From positions 2,294,001 to 2,358,000 of the forward strand of contig NZ_CP018047.1 of NCBI RefSeq assembly GCF_002009175.1: a DNA stretch of 64,000 nucleotides, read 5' to 3'. Both the position numbers and the translations under genes were made by a program. Of the stretch, positions 6,666-15,605 are shown piece by piece; the stretch's first letter is position 1, and each line of letters opens with the position of its first letter. Source of the stretch: Streptomyces niveus (GTDB taxonomy: Bacteria > Actinomycetota > Actinomycetes > Streptomycetales > Streptomycetaceae). The notes beneath the pieces were generated by a model. It was not told the DNA's origin. It ran no database searches and saw only the letters and a program-made list of their open reading frames with translations.

Positions 6666-9308
6666 TCAGCGCATCAGTACGCCCGCGCCCTCCCCCGTCG
6701 CCTCGGTCGGCAGCGCGACCAGGCCGAGATCGGCGGCGGCGAGCATCGGATGCGTGGGCAGGACACGGACGGTGTAGCCGAACGGCCCCGTACGGTCCAG
6801 GGCCAGCGGGCCCTCGTACACCCAGCGGCCCGCCGTATCGGGCCCGCCCGCCGGTTTCAGCGGGAAGACCTGCGCGTCGGCGATCGTGTCGTCGGCGCCC
6901 ACCCGGCCCGCCACGGCCTGCACCTCCACGTCGTCGGGGCGGAGCCGGCCGAGGGTGACCCGCACCTTCAGCGCGAGGGTCGAGCCCAGCTCCGCGCTGC
7001 CGCCCGCCGTGGTGGCCGAGACGGCCTCCACATGGTCGACGGCCACGCCCGGCCAGGCGGCCCTGACCTGGCTCTTCCAGTCGGCCAACTCCCCCGCCGC
7101 AGCGGGGTCCAGCGCCCGGTGGGCGTGGGCGGCGGGCGCGTAAAGCCGCTCCACGTACTCCCGCACCATGCGGTCGGCGAGCACCTTCGGGCCGAGCGTG
7201 GTCATGGTGCGCCGGACCATCTCGATCCAGCGCCCGGGAAGCGCGTCGCCGTTCTCCGCGACGACCCCCTTGCCCGCACCCGCCCCGGCCCCCGCGACCG
7301 CTCCCGCTCCCGTCTCCGTACGGTCGTAGAAGCGGGGCGCGACCCGGTCCTCGATCAGCGCGTAGAGGGCGTTCGCCTCCAGTGCGTCGCGCCGGTCCTC
7401 GTCGGACGAACCGTCGGCCGTCGGAATGGCCCAGCCGAAGTCCGGCTCGAACCATTCGTCCCACCAGCCGTCCAGCACCGACAGGTTGAGACAGCCGTTG
7501 AGCGCGGCCTTCATCCCGCTCGTGCCGCACGCCTCCAGCGGGCGGAGGGGATTGTTCAGCCAGACGTCGCAGCCCGGATAGAGATTGCGTGCCATCGCCA
7601 TCCCGTAGTCGGGCAGGAAGACGATGCGATGGCGCACACGCGGGTCGTCGGCGAACTTCACCAGCTCCTGCACGAGCCGCTTTCCGCCGTCGTCCGCCGG
7701 ATGCGCCTTGCCCGCGACGACGATCTGGATCGGCCGCTCGGGATGGAGCAGCAGCTCCGTCAGCCGGTCGCGGTCGCGCAGCATCAGCGTCAGGCGCTTG
7801 TACGAGGGGACCCGGCGGGCGAAGCCGATGGTCAGGATGTCGGGGTCGAGGACCCCGTCGATCCAGCCCAGTTCGGCGTCCGCCGCGCCCCGCTGGTGCC
7901 AGGAGGCGCGCAGCCGCTCGCGCACCTCGTACACCAGCCGCTCGCGCAGGGTGCGCCGTACGGCCCAGATGTCGGCGTCCGGGGTGTCGGCCACACCGGC
8001 CGTCCCCGCGCCCAGCCGGGCGATCTCGGGCGCGACCCAGGTCGGCGCGTGCACGCCGTTGGTCACCGAGGTGATCGGTACGTCCTGGGGGTCGAAGCCC
8101 GGCCAGAGGCCGGCGAACATCTGCCGGCTGACGGCGCCGTGCAGCGTGGACACGCCGTTGGCGCGCTGGGCGAGCCGCAGGCCCATGGCGGCCATGTTGA
8201 ACAGGTTCGGGTCACCGCCGGGGAAGGTCTCCCTGCCGAGGCGCAGCACCTGGTCGGTGGCGACCCCGGGCAGTTCGCCGTCGTCACCGAAGTGGCGCGC
8301 GACGAGTTCGCGGTCGAACCGGTCGATTCCGGCGGGCACGGGGGTGTGTGTGGTGAACACGGTGCCGCCCCGGACGGCCTCCAGCGCCGTGTCGAACCCG
8401 AGCCCGGTGTGCTTGAGTTCACGGATCCGTTCCAGGCCCTGGAAGCCGGCGTGGCCCTCGTTCGTGTGGAAGACCTCGGGCTCGGGGTGGCCGGAGATCC
8501 GGCAGTACGCGCGGACGGCGCGGACGCCGCCGATGCCGAGCAGCATCTCCTGGAGCAGCCGGTGCTCGCTGCCGCCTCCGTAGAGACGGTCAGTCACCTC
8601 CCGCTCCGTCGGGCCGTTGTCCTCTATGTCCGAGTCGAGAAGCAGAAGCGGAACCCTGCCGACGCGCGCCTGCCAGACGCACGCGTGCAGCGACCGGCCG
8701 CCGGGCAGGGAGAGCGCGACACGGCTGGGCCTGCCGTCCTCCTCCCTGAGGAGGCTGAGCGGCAGTTCGTTGGGATCGAGGACGGGATAGTGCTCCTGCT
8801 GCCAGCCGTCGCGCGACAGGGACTGGCGGAAGTAGCCGTGCCGGTAGAGCAGCCCGACGCCGATGAGCGGCACGCCGAGGTCGCTGGCGGCCTTGAGGTG
8901 GTCACCGGCGAGGATGCCGAGACCGCCGGAGTACTGGGGCAGGGCGGCGGTGACGCCGAATTCGGGCGAGAAGTACGCGACGGCGTCGGGCAGCTCGGCA
9001 CCCTGGCCGCTCTGTTGCTGGTACCAGCGGTCGCCGCGCAGATAGTCGTCGAGTCCGGCGGCGACGGCGGCCAGCCGTTCGAGGAACGGCACGTCGCCGG
9101 CCAGTTCGACCAGTCGCGTGGCGGATACGGCCCCGAGCAGCCGCACCGGATCACGCCCGGCGGCGCGCCAGCCGTCGGGGTCGACGGCCTCGAAGAGTTC
9201 ACAGGTCTCGGGATGCCAGGACCAGCGCAGGTTGCGCGCGAGGCCGCTGAGTGGTCGCAGAGGTTCGGGGAGGACGGGGCGCACGGTGAATCGACGGATT
9301 GCCTTCAC
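6666..9308 (-). CDS. glgP: Alpha-glucan (glycogen/maltodextrin) phosphorylase
   Basis: The 880-aa enzyme releases glucose-1-phosphate from the non-reducing ends of alpha-1,4-glucans with phosphate and PLP. I start it at the GTG (9308; VKAIRRFTVRPVLPEPLRPLS) behind AAGGTGG; an upstream ATG would add about 36 residues unlike the family. The N-terminal half has the actinobacterial short-type opening (LARNLRWSWHPETCELFEAVDPDGW) and AYFSPEFG. The C-terminal half has FARRVPSYKRLTL, the nucleotide-like fold NPLRPLEACGTSGMKAALNG and WLNNP. It lies beside the glgE operon, as in other Streptomyces, but here an 8-kb block separates them. It supplies or removes linear glucan relative to GlgE/GlgB. Confidence 0.95.
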   Translation of the reverse strand: MKAIRRFTVRPVLPEPLRPLSGLARNLRWSWHPETCELFEAVDPDGWRAAGRDPVRLLGAVSATRLVELAGDVPFLERLAAVAAGLDDYLRGDRWYQQQSGQGAELPDAVAYFSPEFGVTAALPQYSGGLGILAGDHLKAASDLGVPLIGVGLLYRHGYFRQSLSRDGWQQEHYPVLDPNELPLSLLREEDGRPSRVALSLPGGRSLHACVWQARVGRVPLLLLDSDIEDNGPTEREVTDRLYGGGSEHRLLQEMLLGIGGVRAVRAYCRISGHPEPEVFHTNEGHAGFQGLERIRELKHTGLGFDTALEAVRGGTVFTTHTPVPAGIDRFDRELVARHFGDDGELPGVATDQVLRLGRETFPGGDPNLFNMAAMGLRLAQRANGVSTLHGAVSRQMFAGLWPGFDPQDVPITSVTNGVHAPTWVAPEIARLGAGTAGVADTPDADIWAVRRTLRERLVYEVRERLRASWHQRGAADAELGWIDGVLDPDILTIGFARRVPSYKRLTLMLRDRDRLTELLLHPERPIQIVVAGKAHPADDGGKRLVQELVKFADDPRVRHRIVFLPDYGMAMARNLYPGCDVWLNNPLRPLEACGTSGMKAALNGCLNLSVLDGWWDEWFEPDFGWAIPTADGSSDEDRRDALEANALYALIEDRVAPRFYDRTETGAGAVAGAGAGAGKGVVAENGDALPGRWIEMVRRTMTTLGPKVLADRMVREYVERLYAPAAHAHRALDPAAAGELADWKSQVRAAWPGVAVDHVEAVSATTAGGSAELGSTLALKVRVTLGRLRPDDVEVQAVAGRVGADDTIADAQVFPLKPAGGPDTAGRWVYEGPLALDRTGPFGYTVRVLPTHPMLAAADLGLVALPTEATGEGAGVLMR

Positions 9309-9515
9309 GTGTTCCACCTTCGCAGGGGACGTCCGGACCGGCCGACCGCACCACGCTGTGCGCCCCGCCATCACTCCGACGGTAGTCCCCCGGTCCCCCG
9401 GCCGACCACGGCGCACGAGCGCACACGCCGGGGGTCGACTGCGCGGGGTCGGCCGCGGGGAGCGGCACCGGTGGGGCGGGGACGGGGTGCCGTGCCGGGG
9501 CGGGGGCGGGTCCCG

Positions 9516-10814
9516 TCAACCGCGCGCGGGTTGGGGGACCTCGTACGGGGAGCCCGCGTTCACCGTCTCCGGGTCGAACGCCCCGGTCGCCGCGTACCGC
9601 GCCGCTATCTCCGCCAGCTCGGACGGCGGGATGACGTCGGCGATGTCGGTGAAGCCGCCCGGGGCACGCTCGTGGGCCAGATTGATGACGACCTCCGGGC
9701 CCTGCCGCCGGTTGGCGTGCTGAAGCTCCGTCATGGCGGGGCGGCGCCGGGTCTCGTACGCCGTCAGCGCCTCGGCCCGGTCGGGGTGCGTCGCCATCGC
9801 GTGTGCCAGCGCACGCGCGTCGATGATCGACTGCGTCGCGCCGTTCGAACCGATCGGGTACATCGCGTGGGCCGCGTCGCCGATCAGGGTCGTACGGCCG
9901 TGGGTCCAGCGCGCCAGGGGCTCGCGGTCCACCATCGGGTACTCGAAGGCGCGGTCGGCGGCGGCCAGGATCTCGGGGACGCTGACGCCGTCGAACTCCC
10001 AGCCGGCGTAGTGGTGCGCGAACTTCGCGACGGGGACCGGCCGGTTCCAGTCGCCGCGCCCGGCGTCGGCGATCTCCGCCGCGGGCATCGCCAGCGCCCA
10101 GTTGACCAGGACGTACCGGTCGCCCTCGGCGGCCCCGGTCGGGTGTGTCATCGGGTAGACCACGGCCTTCTGCCGGTCGTCGCCCGCGATGAACATGAAC
10201 GTGCCCGCGCGGTGGGCGGGCACGCGCGAGACGCCGCGCCAGACGAGCATGCCGTTCCACGGCGGCTCGCCCTCGCCGGGGTTCAGCGCGGCCCGTACCG
10301 CCGATCGGATGCCGTCGGCGCCGATGAGCACGTCGGGCTCCAGGGAGGCGCCGCCGCCCCGGCCCTGCCCGTCGCGGTGCGCGAGCAGGACGCGCGCGCG
10401 GCCGTCCGGCGAGGTCTCCAGTCCGTCGACCCGGACCCCGGCGACCACCGCGTCGCCGCCGAGCCGGTCCCGTACCGCGTCGGCGAGTACCCGTTGCAGA
10501 TCGCCTCGGTGGATCGACAGTTGCGGCCACAGATAGCCGGCCGCCAGGCCGCGCGGCTCGCGGGAGATCAGGCCGCCGCCGCGGTGGTAGTAGCGCAGTT
10601 CGGCGGTGCGTACGGAGCACTCGTCGAGAGGGCCGAGGAGCCCGAGCGCGTCGAGTTCGCGTACGGCGTTGGGCATGATGTTCAGCCCGGCTCCGAGCGG
10701 CTGGATCTCGCGGGCCGCCTCCACGACGGTGATCCGGTCGAATCCGGCGGCGTGCAGGGAGAGGGCCGCGGTGAGGCCGGCGATGCCACCGCCCGCGATC
10801 ATGATGTGGGTCAT
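9516..10814 (-). CDS. FAD-dependent aromatic monooxygenase (PhzS/salicylate-hydroxylase-like)
   Basis: The 432-aa single-component flavoprotein starts at the ATG (10814) behind AAAGGAG; that ATG overlaps the stop of the PrnB-like gene (ATGA), so the two are translationally coupled. The N-terminal GGGIAGLTAALSLHAAG is the FAD dinucleotide loop. LNIMPNAVRELDALGLL and the DG segment VLIGADGIRSAVR are group A monooxygenase marks. GDAAHAMYPIGSNGATQSI is the second FAD motif, and the YPIGSNGA variant is that of PhzS-type enzymes. It should hydroxylate an electron-rich ring using NAD(P)H and O2. It is the last gene of the island operon. The substrate is unknown. Confidence 0.88.
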   Translation of the reverse strand: MTHIMIAGGGIAGLTAALSLHAAGFDRITVVEAAREIQPLGAGLNIMPNAVRELDALGLLGPLDECSVRTAELRYYHRGGGLISREPRGLAAGYLWPQLSIHRGDLQRVLADAVRDRLGGDAVVAGVRVDGLETSPDGRARVLLAHRDGQGRGGGASLEPDVLIGADGIRSAVRAALNPGEGEPPWNGMLVWRGVSRVPAHRAGTFMFIAGDDRQKAVVYPMTHPTGAAEGDRYVLVNWALAMPAAEIADAGRGDWNRPVPVAKFAHHYAGWEFDGVSVPEILAAADRAFEYPMVDREPLARWTHGRTTLIGDAAHAMYPIGSNGATQSIIDARALAHAMATHPDRAEALTAYETRRRPAMTELQHANRRQGPEVVINLAHERAPGGFTDIADVIPPSELAEIAARYAATGAFDPETVNAGSPYEVPQPARG

Positions 10815-12172
10815 GGGGTGAATCTCCTTTCGCGGAGCGCCGCTGTGGCGGACACGGACGCGGACGCCGGTGCGGGCGTGGGCGCGGGTCGGGGTGTGGC
10901 CGCGGCCGTGGACGCGGCGGCTGCTGCTGCGGCGGCGGCGGACGCCGCGGGGGACGCCGACGCGGACGCGGCCTTCGCCACGGCCTTCGCTCCGGGCCTC
11001 GGCGCGGGGTTCGGTGCGGGCTTGTGCGCGGGCTTGCGCGCGGAGGCGGGTGGCGTCATCGGCGCGTGCATGCGCACATTGGCGTGCCGCACCAGCGTCT
11101 CGTTGTCCCGCGTCAGATCCAGCACCGAGCGCAGCAGCGCGATCGGCGCGCCCCCGCTGCCCGCCTCGTACAGCCGCAGTTCGTCGCTGTACGCCTTGCG
11201 CGCGATGCCGATGTGCCGGGCGCGGAACGTCTTCAGAATCCGCAGCACCCGTGCCAGCGACACCGCCGAGGCGGCGAGCACCGGCGGCAGCCGCGGCGTC
11301 GACTCCCAGCTGATCGCGGCGGACAGCTTGCTCACGGCGGACGTCGAGCCCCGGTGCGCCGCGTGGAAGACCCGCCACGACGGCAGGCTGTAGCGGACCG
11401 ACTCGTCGAGGAACGCGTCGTACTCCGGGCTGCTCCGGTCGCTCTGCCACAGCGTCAGATCGACCAGCCAGAGCGGCACCTGCGCCGCCGCCGGGCCCAG
11501 ATAGGCGCGGCCGTCGACGTCGATCTCCTCGAAGTACGGGCGGAGTACGCGCGCGAAGAAGTCCGGTGTGACCTGGGCGACCGTGAAGTCGATGGAGTCG
11601 ACCATGGCCTGGACGTGCTCACCCGTACGGTCGAGCGCGTCGGCGAAGCGGGGGTCGTACGGTTCGAGCCCCGCCAGTTCCGAGCAGGTGCCGAGCGAGG
11701 CGACGAGCGCGGGGAAGACCATCCGTACGGAGTCCTGGAGGTGCCCCTCCATCTTCTCGCCGGTGTACATGCGCTGGCGGTCGCCGAGCGGATTCCACGT
11801 CGTGTAGTGGTGCACGGTGTCGCGCGGCACCATGCCGGTGCGGCGGCCCAGCTCCTGGAGTACGGGCAGGGCCTCGGGCACGGCGGCGAGCGGTTCCACG
11901 CCGTGCCGCTTCAGCGAGCCGAGAAGCAGACCGAGGTCGCGTACGGCGGCGAGCGCGTCGACCACGCCCAGCGAGGCGGTGCGGTCGGGATCGGGGACGA
12001 GCGCGCGCAGTGCGAGGGTGAGTGCGGGAACGTCGGCGTCCCGGTTCATCGCGGGTACGGCGGCGAGTATCGCGTCGGCGCCCAGCGGGTCGGCCGCGCG
12101 TATGCCGGATATTCGGTAGCGCGGTTCGCAGCGCGCCTCGATCGCGGGCGCGACCAGGTCGTACAGCGTCAT
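10811..12172 (-). CDS. PrnB-like (DUF1864, indole/tryptophan dioxygenase superfamily) protein with Ala/Pro tail
   Basis: The 453-aa protein starts at the ATG (12172) of MTLYDLVAPAIEARCEPRYRISG. Residues ~1-365 look like the PrnB/DUF1864 family, which has the heme-binding indoleamine/tryptophan 2,3-dioxygenase fold; landmarks are HHYTTWNPLGDRQRMYTGEKMEGHLQDSVRM and VDGRAYLGPAAAQVPLWLVDLTLWQSD. In pyrrolnitrin synthesis PrnB rearranges the indole ring of chlorotryptophan. Here it sits with two flavin hydroxylases, so a modified aromatic or indole substrate is plausible. The last ~80 residues are low-complexity Ala/Pro/Lys (KPAHKPAPNPAPRPGAKA, then alanine runs). Family assignment is from memory of conserved segments and should be confirmed by profile search. 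The stop overlaps the next gene's ATG. Confidence 0.72.
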   Translation of the reverse strand: MTLYDLVAPAIEARCEPRYRISGIRAADPLGADAILAAVPAMNRDADVPALTLALRALVPDPDRTASLGVVDALAAVRDLGLLLGSLKRHGVEPLAAVPEALPVLQELGRRTGMVPRDTVHHYTTWNPLGDRQRMYTGEKMEGHLQDSVRMVFPALVASLGTCSELAGLEPYDPRFADALDRTGEHVQAMVDSIDFTVAQVTPDFFARVLRPYFEEIDVDGRAYLGPAAAQVPLWLVDLTLWQSDRSSPEYDAFLDESVRYSLPSWRVFHAAHRGSTSAVSKLSAAISWESTPRLPPVLAASAVSLARVLRILKTFRARHIGIARKAYSDELRLYEAGSGGAPIALLRSVLDLTRDNETLVRHANVRMHAPMTPPASARKPAHKPAPNPAPRPGAKAVAKAASASASPAASAAAAAAAAASTAAATPRPAPTPAPASASVSATAALRERRFTP

Positions 12173-12371
12173 GGAAGTGCATCCCCCTTGAATTCGCCGT
12201 GGGTCGGGTGGGTGGTGGGACACGGGACGGGCGGCGTCCCGCCGTCGCGGCCACTGTCGCGCTCGATCACGCGTCCCGACCGGCCGGCGGCCCCTTGCCC
12301 GGTCGCGGCGATCCCCCCTGGACCGTCGACCGGGCCCTGCCCCGCCTGCGCACTCGCTCCTCCTCCTGGGT

Positions 12372-13940
12372 CTACCCCTGGGCGCCGCCGACCCGGTCCT
12401 GGTGCGGGGGCGCGGACACGGGCGCGGGGAGCCGCAGCCGGAAGGTGAGCAGCGCGGCGCAGGCGGCGAGGACGGCGCCGACGAGGAGGGCGGCCTTGAA
12501 GCCCGCGGTCTCGTCGGCGGCGCCTGTCGCGCCGAGCGCGTCGGTACGGGCGGTGGCGACCGCGACGAGTACGGCGAGGCCGAGCACGGAGCCGAACTGC
12601 TGGCTGGTGTTGATGAGTCCGGAGGCGAGCCCGGTCTCGCCCGGCGCCGCGTCGGCGGTGGCGGCGACGTTGGTGGTGACCATGACGAGCGGCAGCGCGA
12701 CACCCAGCAGGAGGCTGGGTGCGAGGACGGTGGAGAAGAAGGTGCCCTCGGCGGCGAGGGCGAGCGCCAGCCAGAGCATGCCGACGAACAGGAGGGTGAA
12801 GCCGAGCGTCATCGTGGCGCGCAGGCCGAGCCGGTGGATGGCGCGGCCGGTCTGCGGGGCGGTGGCGACGACGACGAGGGAGAGCGGCAGCAGGCCGAGT
12901 CCGCCGTGGAGGGGGGTCTGGTCGAGGACGCTCTGGAGGTAGAGGCTGACCAGGAAGAACATCGGGAAGAGCGCCATCTGGGCCAGTGCGCTGAGGCAGT
13001 TGGCGAGCCGGAGGGTGGGACGGCGCAGGACGGCGGGCGGTACGAGCGGATGAGCGATTCGTCTCTCCAGGACGGCGAACGTCGCGAGGAGTACGAGCCC
13101 GGCGGCGAACGCGCCGAGGGTCCGCGCGCCGGTCCAGCCGGCCTCACCCGCGCCGACGAGCCCGTACGCGACGAGCCCGAGCCCGGCCGTCGCGGTGAGC
13201 GCGCCGCCGATGTCGAAGCCGCGTTCGGTGCTGCGGGTGTTGGCGTCGAGGAGCCTTAGCGCGAGGACGGCGAGGACGAGCGCGCCGAGGACGTTCAGCC
13301 AGAAGGTGGAGCGCCAGCCGAGGAGGTCGGTGAGTACGCCGCCGAGGACGGTGCCCAGGACGCCGCCGAGCCCGCCCATCGCGGCGAAGGCGCCGAGGGC
13401 CTTGTGGCGGTCGGGGCCGTCGGGGAACAGGTTCAGCAGCAGGGCGAAGGCGGCCGCGGCGGCGAGCGCGGCCCCGACGCCCTGGACGGCGCGCGCCGCG
13501 ACGAGCACGCCCACGGACCCGGCGACCCCGCCCGCGGCGGAGGCGACACCGAGCACCCCGAGCCCGCCGAGGAACACCCGCCGGTGCCCGAGCAGATCGG
13601 CGGCCCGCCCCCCGAGGAGCAGCAGCCCGCCGAAGGTGATCAGAAACGCGTTGGCGACCCAGGACAACCCGGCGGACCCGGATTCGAGTTCCGCCCCGAC
13701 GGACGGCAGGGCGACGTTGACGATGGCGGTGTCCATGATGAGCAACAACTGGGCGCCCGCGAGCAGCGCGAGCGCCCCCTTCCGCGGAGATCCCGGCGCC
13801 ACGGGGCCGGGGGCGCGAAACCCCGGGACGCCGGGAGACTGTGATTCACCCCGCCGGGGCACACCGGCTCCACCGCCGGGCACCGACTCGACGGGGCCCG
13901 GTGGACCGGCCGGGCCGGCCTCGTCGTGTGGCGCGGTCAC
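12372..13940 (-). CDS. DHA2-type 14-helix MFS drug/metabolite exporter
   Basis: The 522-aa protein begins at a GTG (13940) overlapping the TGA of the hydroxylase gene (GTGA), so it is coupled to it. After a ~50-residue Pro/Gly-rich cytoplasmic tail, the first helix reads LALLAGAQLLLIMDTAIVNVALPSVG, the classic EmrB/QacA motif D1. WVANAFLITFGGLLLLGGRAADLLGHRR is motif A, and the rest is a run of hydrophobic helices ending near 515. Exporters of this family use the proton gradient and are common self-resistance or efflux genes in metabolite clusters. Here it most likely exports the product or an intermediate of the island pathway. Confidence 0.9.
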   Translation of the reverse strand: MTAPHDEAGPAGPPGPVESVPGGGAGVPRRGESQSPGVPGFRAPGPVAPGSPRKGALALLAGAQLLLIMDTAIVNVALPSVGAELESGSAGLSWVANAFLITFGGLLLLGGRAADLLGHRRVFLGGLGVLGVASAAGGVAGSVGVLVAARAVQGVGAALAAAAAFALLLNLFPDGPDRHKALGAFAAMGGLGGVLGTVLGGVLTDLLGWRSTFWLNVLGALVLAVLALRLLDANTRSTERGFDIGGALTATAGLGLVAYGLVGAGEAGWTGARTLGAFAAGLVLLATFAVLERRIAHPLVPPAVLRRPTLRLANCLSALAQMALFPMFFLVSLYLQSVLDQTPLHGGLGLLPLSLVVVATAPQTGRAIHRLGLRATMTLGFTLLFVGMLWLALALAAEGTFFSTVLAPSLLLGVALPLVMVTTNVAATADAAPGETGLASGLINTSQQFGSVLGLAVLVAVATARTDALGATGAADETAGFKAALLVGAVLAACAALLTFRLRLPAPVSAPPHQDRVGGAQG

Positions 13941-15415
13941 CGGGAGTCCGGGGCCTTGGGCTCACCGCCGAGCGTGTAGCCGTCGAGGCAGGACTGGGCC
14001 AGTTGTTCGCAGGACGCCGTGTCGCCCTCCCACACCTGCTGCATCAGGTAGACGTGCGGCGCGCCGTGGTAGAAGCGTTCGTACTGCTCGTGGCGGGAGG
14101 CGAACTCCGAACCCAGCGCGTCCCAGGCGAGTTTCAGCAGTTTGATCCGGTCCTCGGACGAAGCCCCCGGCGCCCGCATGTAGCGCCGTACCAGCGGGCC
14201 CAGCTCCGGGTGGAGCAAGTCCTCGCCCGACGCGGGCAGTTGGATCACCCCGCCGCCCGCAAGGAGTTTGATCTCCTGCACCGCCTGCGGATACAGCTCA
14301 CCCGCCATGATGCGCTGCGCGAAGGAGATGTCCTTGCCCGGCATCACTCCGCCGCGACCGCCGTCGACCTCCACGTGGCTCGCCTCGGCGGCCAGCACGA
14401 ACGCCTTCGCCTGGGCGACCTTGCCCAGCAGCCGCCCGATGGCCTGGGTGACGGGCGGCAGTTCGTACGTCCCGTTGGACTTCGTGAGCAGGATCGCCAG
14501 CCCGGCGAGGAATTCGAGCTTGGTCCAGAAGCGCGTCGCGGCCTGGTGCACGAAGTTCACGTACGCCGGAGTCCGCCACCACATCCCGAAGCTCGCGTCG
14601 ACGTTCCGGTACGTGAGCACGTTCTCCCACGGGACGAAGACGTCGTCGCAGACGAGCAGCGCGTCGTTCTCGTCGAACCGCGACGACAGCGGGTTGTCGA
14701 AGACGCTCCGCGCCCGGCCCTCGTACGAGACGCGCGAGATGAAGCTGAGCCCCGGTGTGTCGACGGGGATCGAGAAGCAGACCGCCCGGTCCACGTCCCG
14801 CGGCGCGAGCGGCTCGATCGTCCCGACGATCACCTCGTTGCCGAAGACCGCCGCCGTGCCGATCATCTTCGCGCCGCGTACGACGATCCCGCCGTCCTTC
14901 TCGGCGACCACCCGCACCACCGGGTCGTCCTCCGCAGTGCCGCCCGCCGCGTCGAACGGGGTGCGCGCGCCCTGCGGGTTGGTGATCGTGAAGGTCGGAT
15001 AAAGGTCGCCGTCGGCGAGCCGCCGGTGGTACGCGAGCGCGTTCGCCGCGCCGTCGAAGCCGTCGGTGGTGAAGACTTCCGGCGCCGCCGCGAATCCGGC
15101 CGCGCCGCCCGCCATGTAGTCCGGCGTACGCCCCAGGAAGCCGAAGCCGGCCTCGGCCCACACCTTGTACGCCCGCCGCCGCGCGACCAGGTCCTCGTAA
15201 CCGCGCGGCACGGCGAACGCGCGGTGCGCGCCGTCGCGCGTGAGGACCGGCGTGTGCGCGGAGTCGTGGGAGAGGTCGTAGAGCCGGGCGATGGATCCCG
15301 CGGTGTTGCGGAACGCCGGATGCCGCGTGATGTCCTCGACCCGCTCGCCGTCCAGCCATATCGAACGGCCGTCGCGCAACGACTCCAAATACTCCTGACC
15401 CGACCTGGTCAACAC
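13937..15415 (-). CDS. HpaB-family FADH2-dependent aromatic hydroxylase
   Basis: The 492-aa protein starts at a GTG (15415) behind GAGGAG. Full-length HpaB/PvcC-type similarity is visible: N-terminal SGQEYLESLRDGRSIWLDGERVEDITRHPAF, middle ADGDLYPTFTITNPQ, VVRGAKMIGTAAVFGNEVIVG, DVFVPWENVLTY, and a C-terminal bundle ending in SCLDGYTLGG. These enzymes ortho-hydroxylate phenols with free reduced flavin made by a partner reductase. No HpaC-type reductase is present nearby, so reduced flavin must come from elsewhere. It is the first gene of the minus-strand operon and is followed by the exporter through a GTGA overlap. The substrate is unknown. Confidence 0.9.
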   Translation of the reverse strand: MLTRSGQEYLESLRDGRSIWLDGERVEDITRHPAFRNTAGSIARLYDLSHDSAHTPVLTRDGAHRAFAVPRGYEDLVARRRAYKVWAEAGFGFLGRTPDYMAGGAAGFAAAPEVFTTDGFDGAANALAYHRRLADGDLYPTFTITNPQGARTPFDAAGGTAEDDPVVRVVAEKDGGIVVRGAKMIGTAAVFGNEVIVGTIEPLAPRDVDRAVCFSIPVDTPGLSFISRVSYEGRARSVFDNPLSSRFDENDALLVCDDVFVPWENVLTYRNVDASFGMWWRTPAYVNFVHQAATRFWTKLEFLAGLAILLTKSNGTYELPPVTQAIGRLLGKVAQAKAFVLAAEASHVEVDGGRGGVMPGKDISFAQRIMAGELYPQAVQEIKLLAGGGVIQLPASGEDLLHPELGPLVRRYMRAPGASSEDRIKLLKLAWDALGSEFASRHEQYERFYHGAPHVYLMQQVWEGDTASCEQLAQSCLDGYTLGGEPKAPDSR

Positions 15416-15605
15416 TTCTCCTCATACGGAACGCGGAATACGGATCAAAACGAATCGTGCGACGGACGAGACACACGAGGCACACCGAGCACAAGCGGAA
15501 CGGCACCCCCACACGTTGAGAGCCTTTCCTGACGCAAGCACGATCAGCAATGAACGACCGTCCAGCGGTCCTTAATAACCGGCCAGACCGCGACCTCGGC
15601 GCGCC

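Noticed and set aside
6522..11393. A 1,600-codon open frame on the plus strand
   Set aside because: It is the antisense shadow of glgP, the flavin monooxygenase and the PrnB-like gene. Its translation is Arg/Gly/Pro-rich with no domain, and high GC makes such shadows common.
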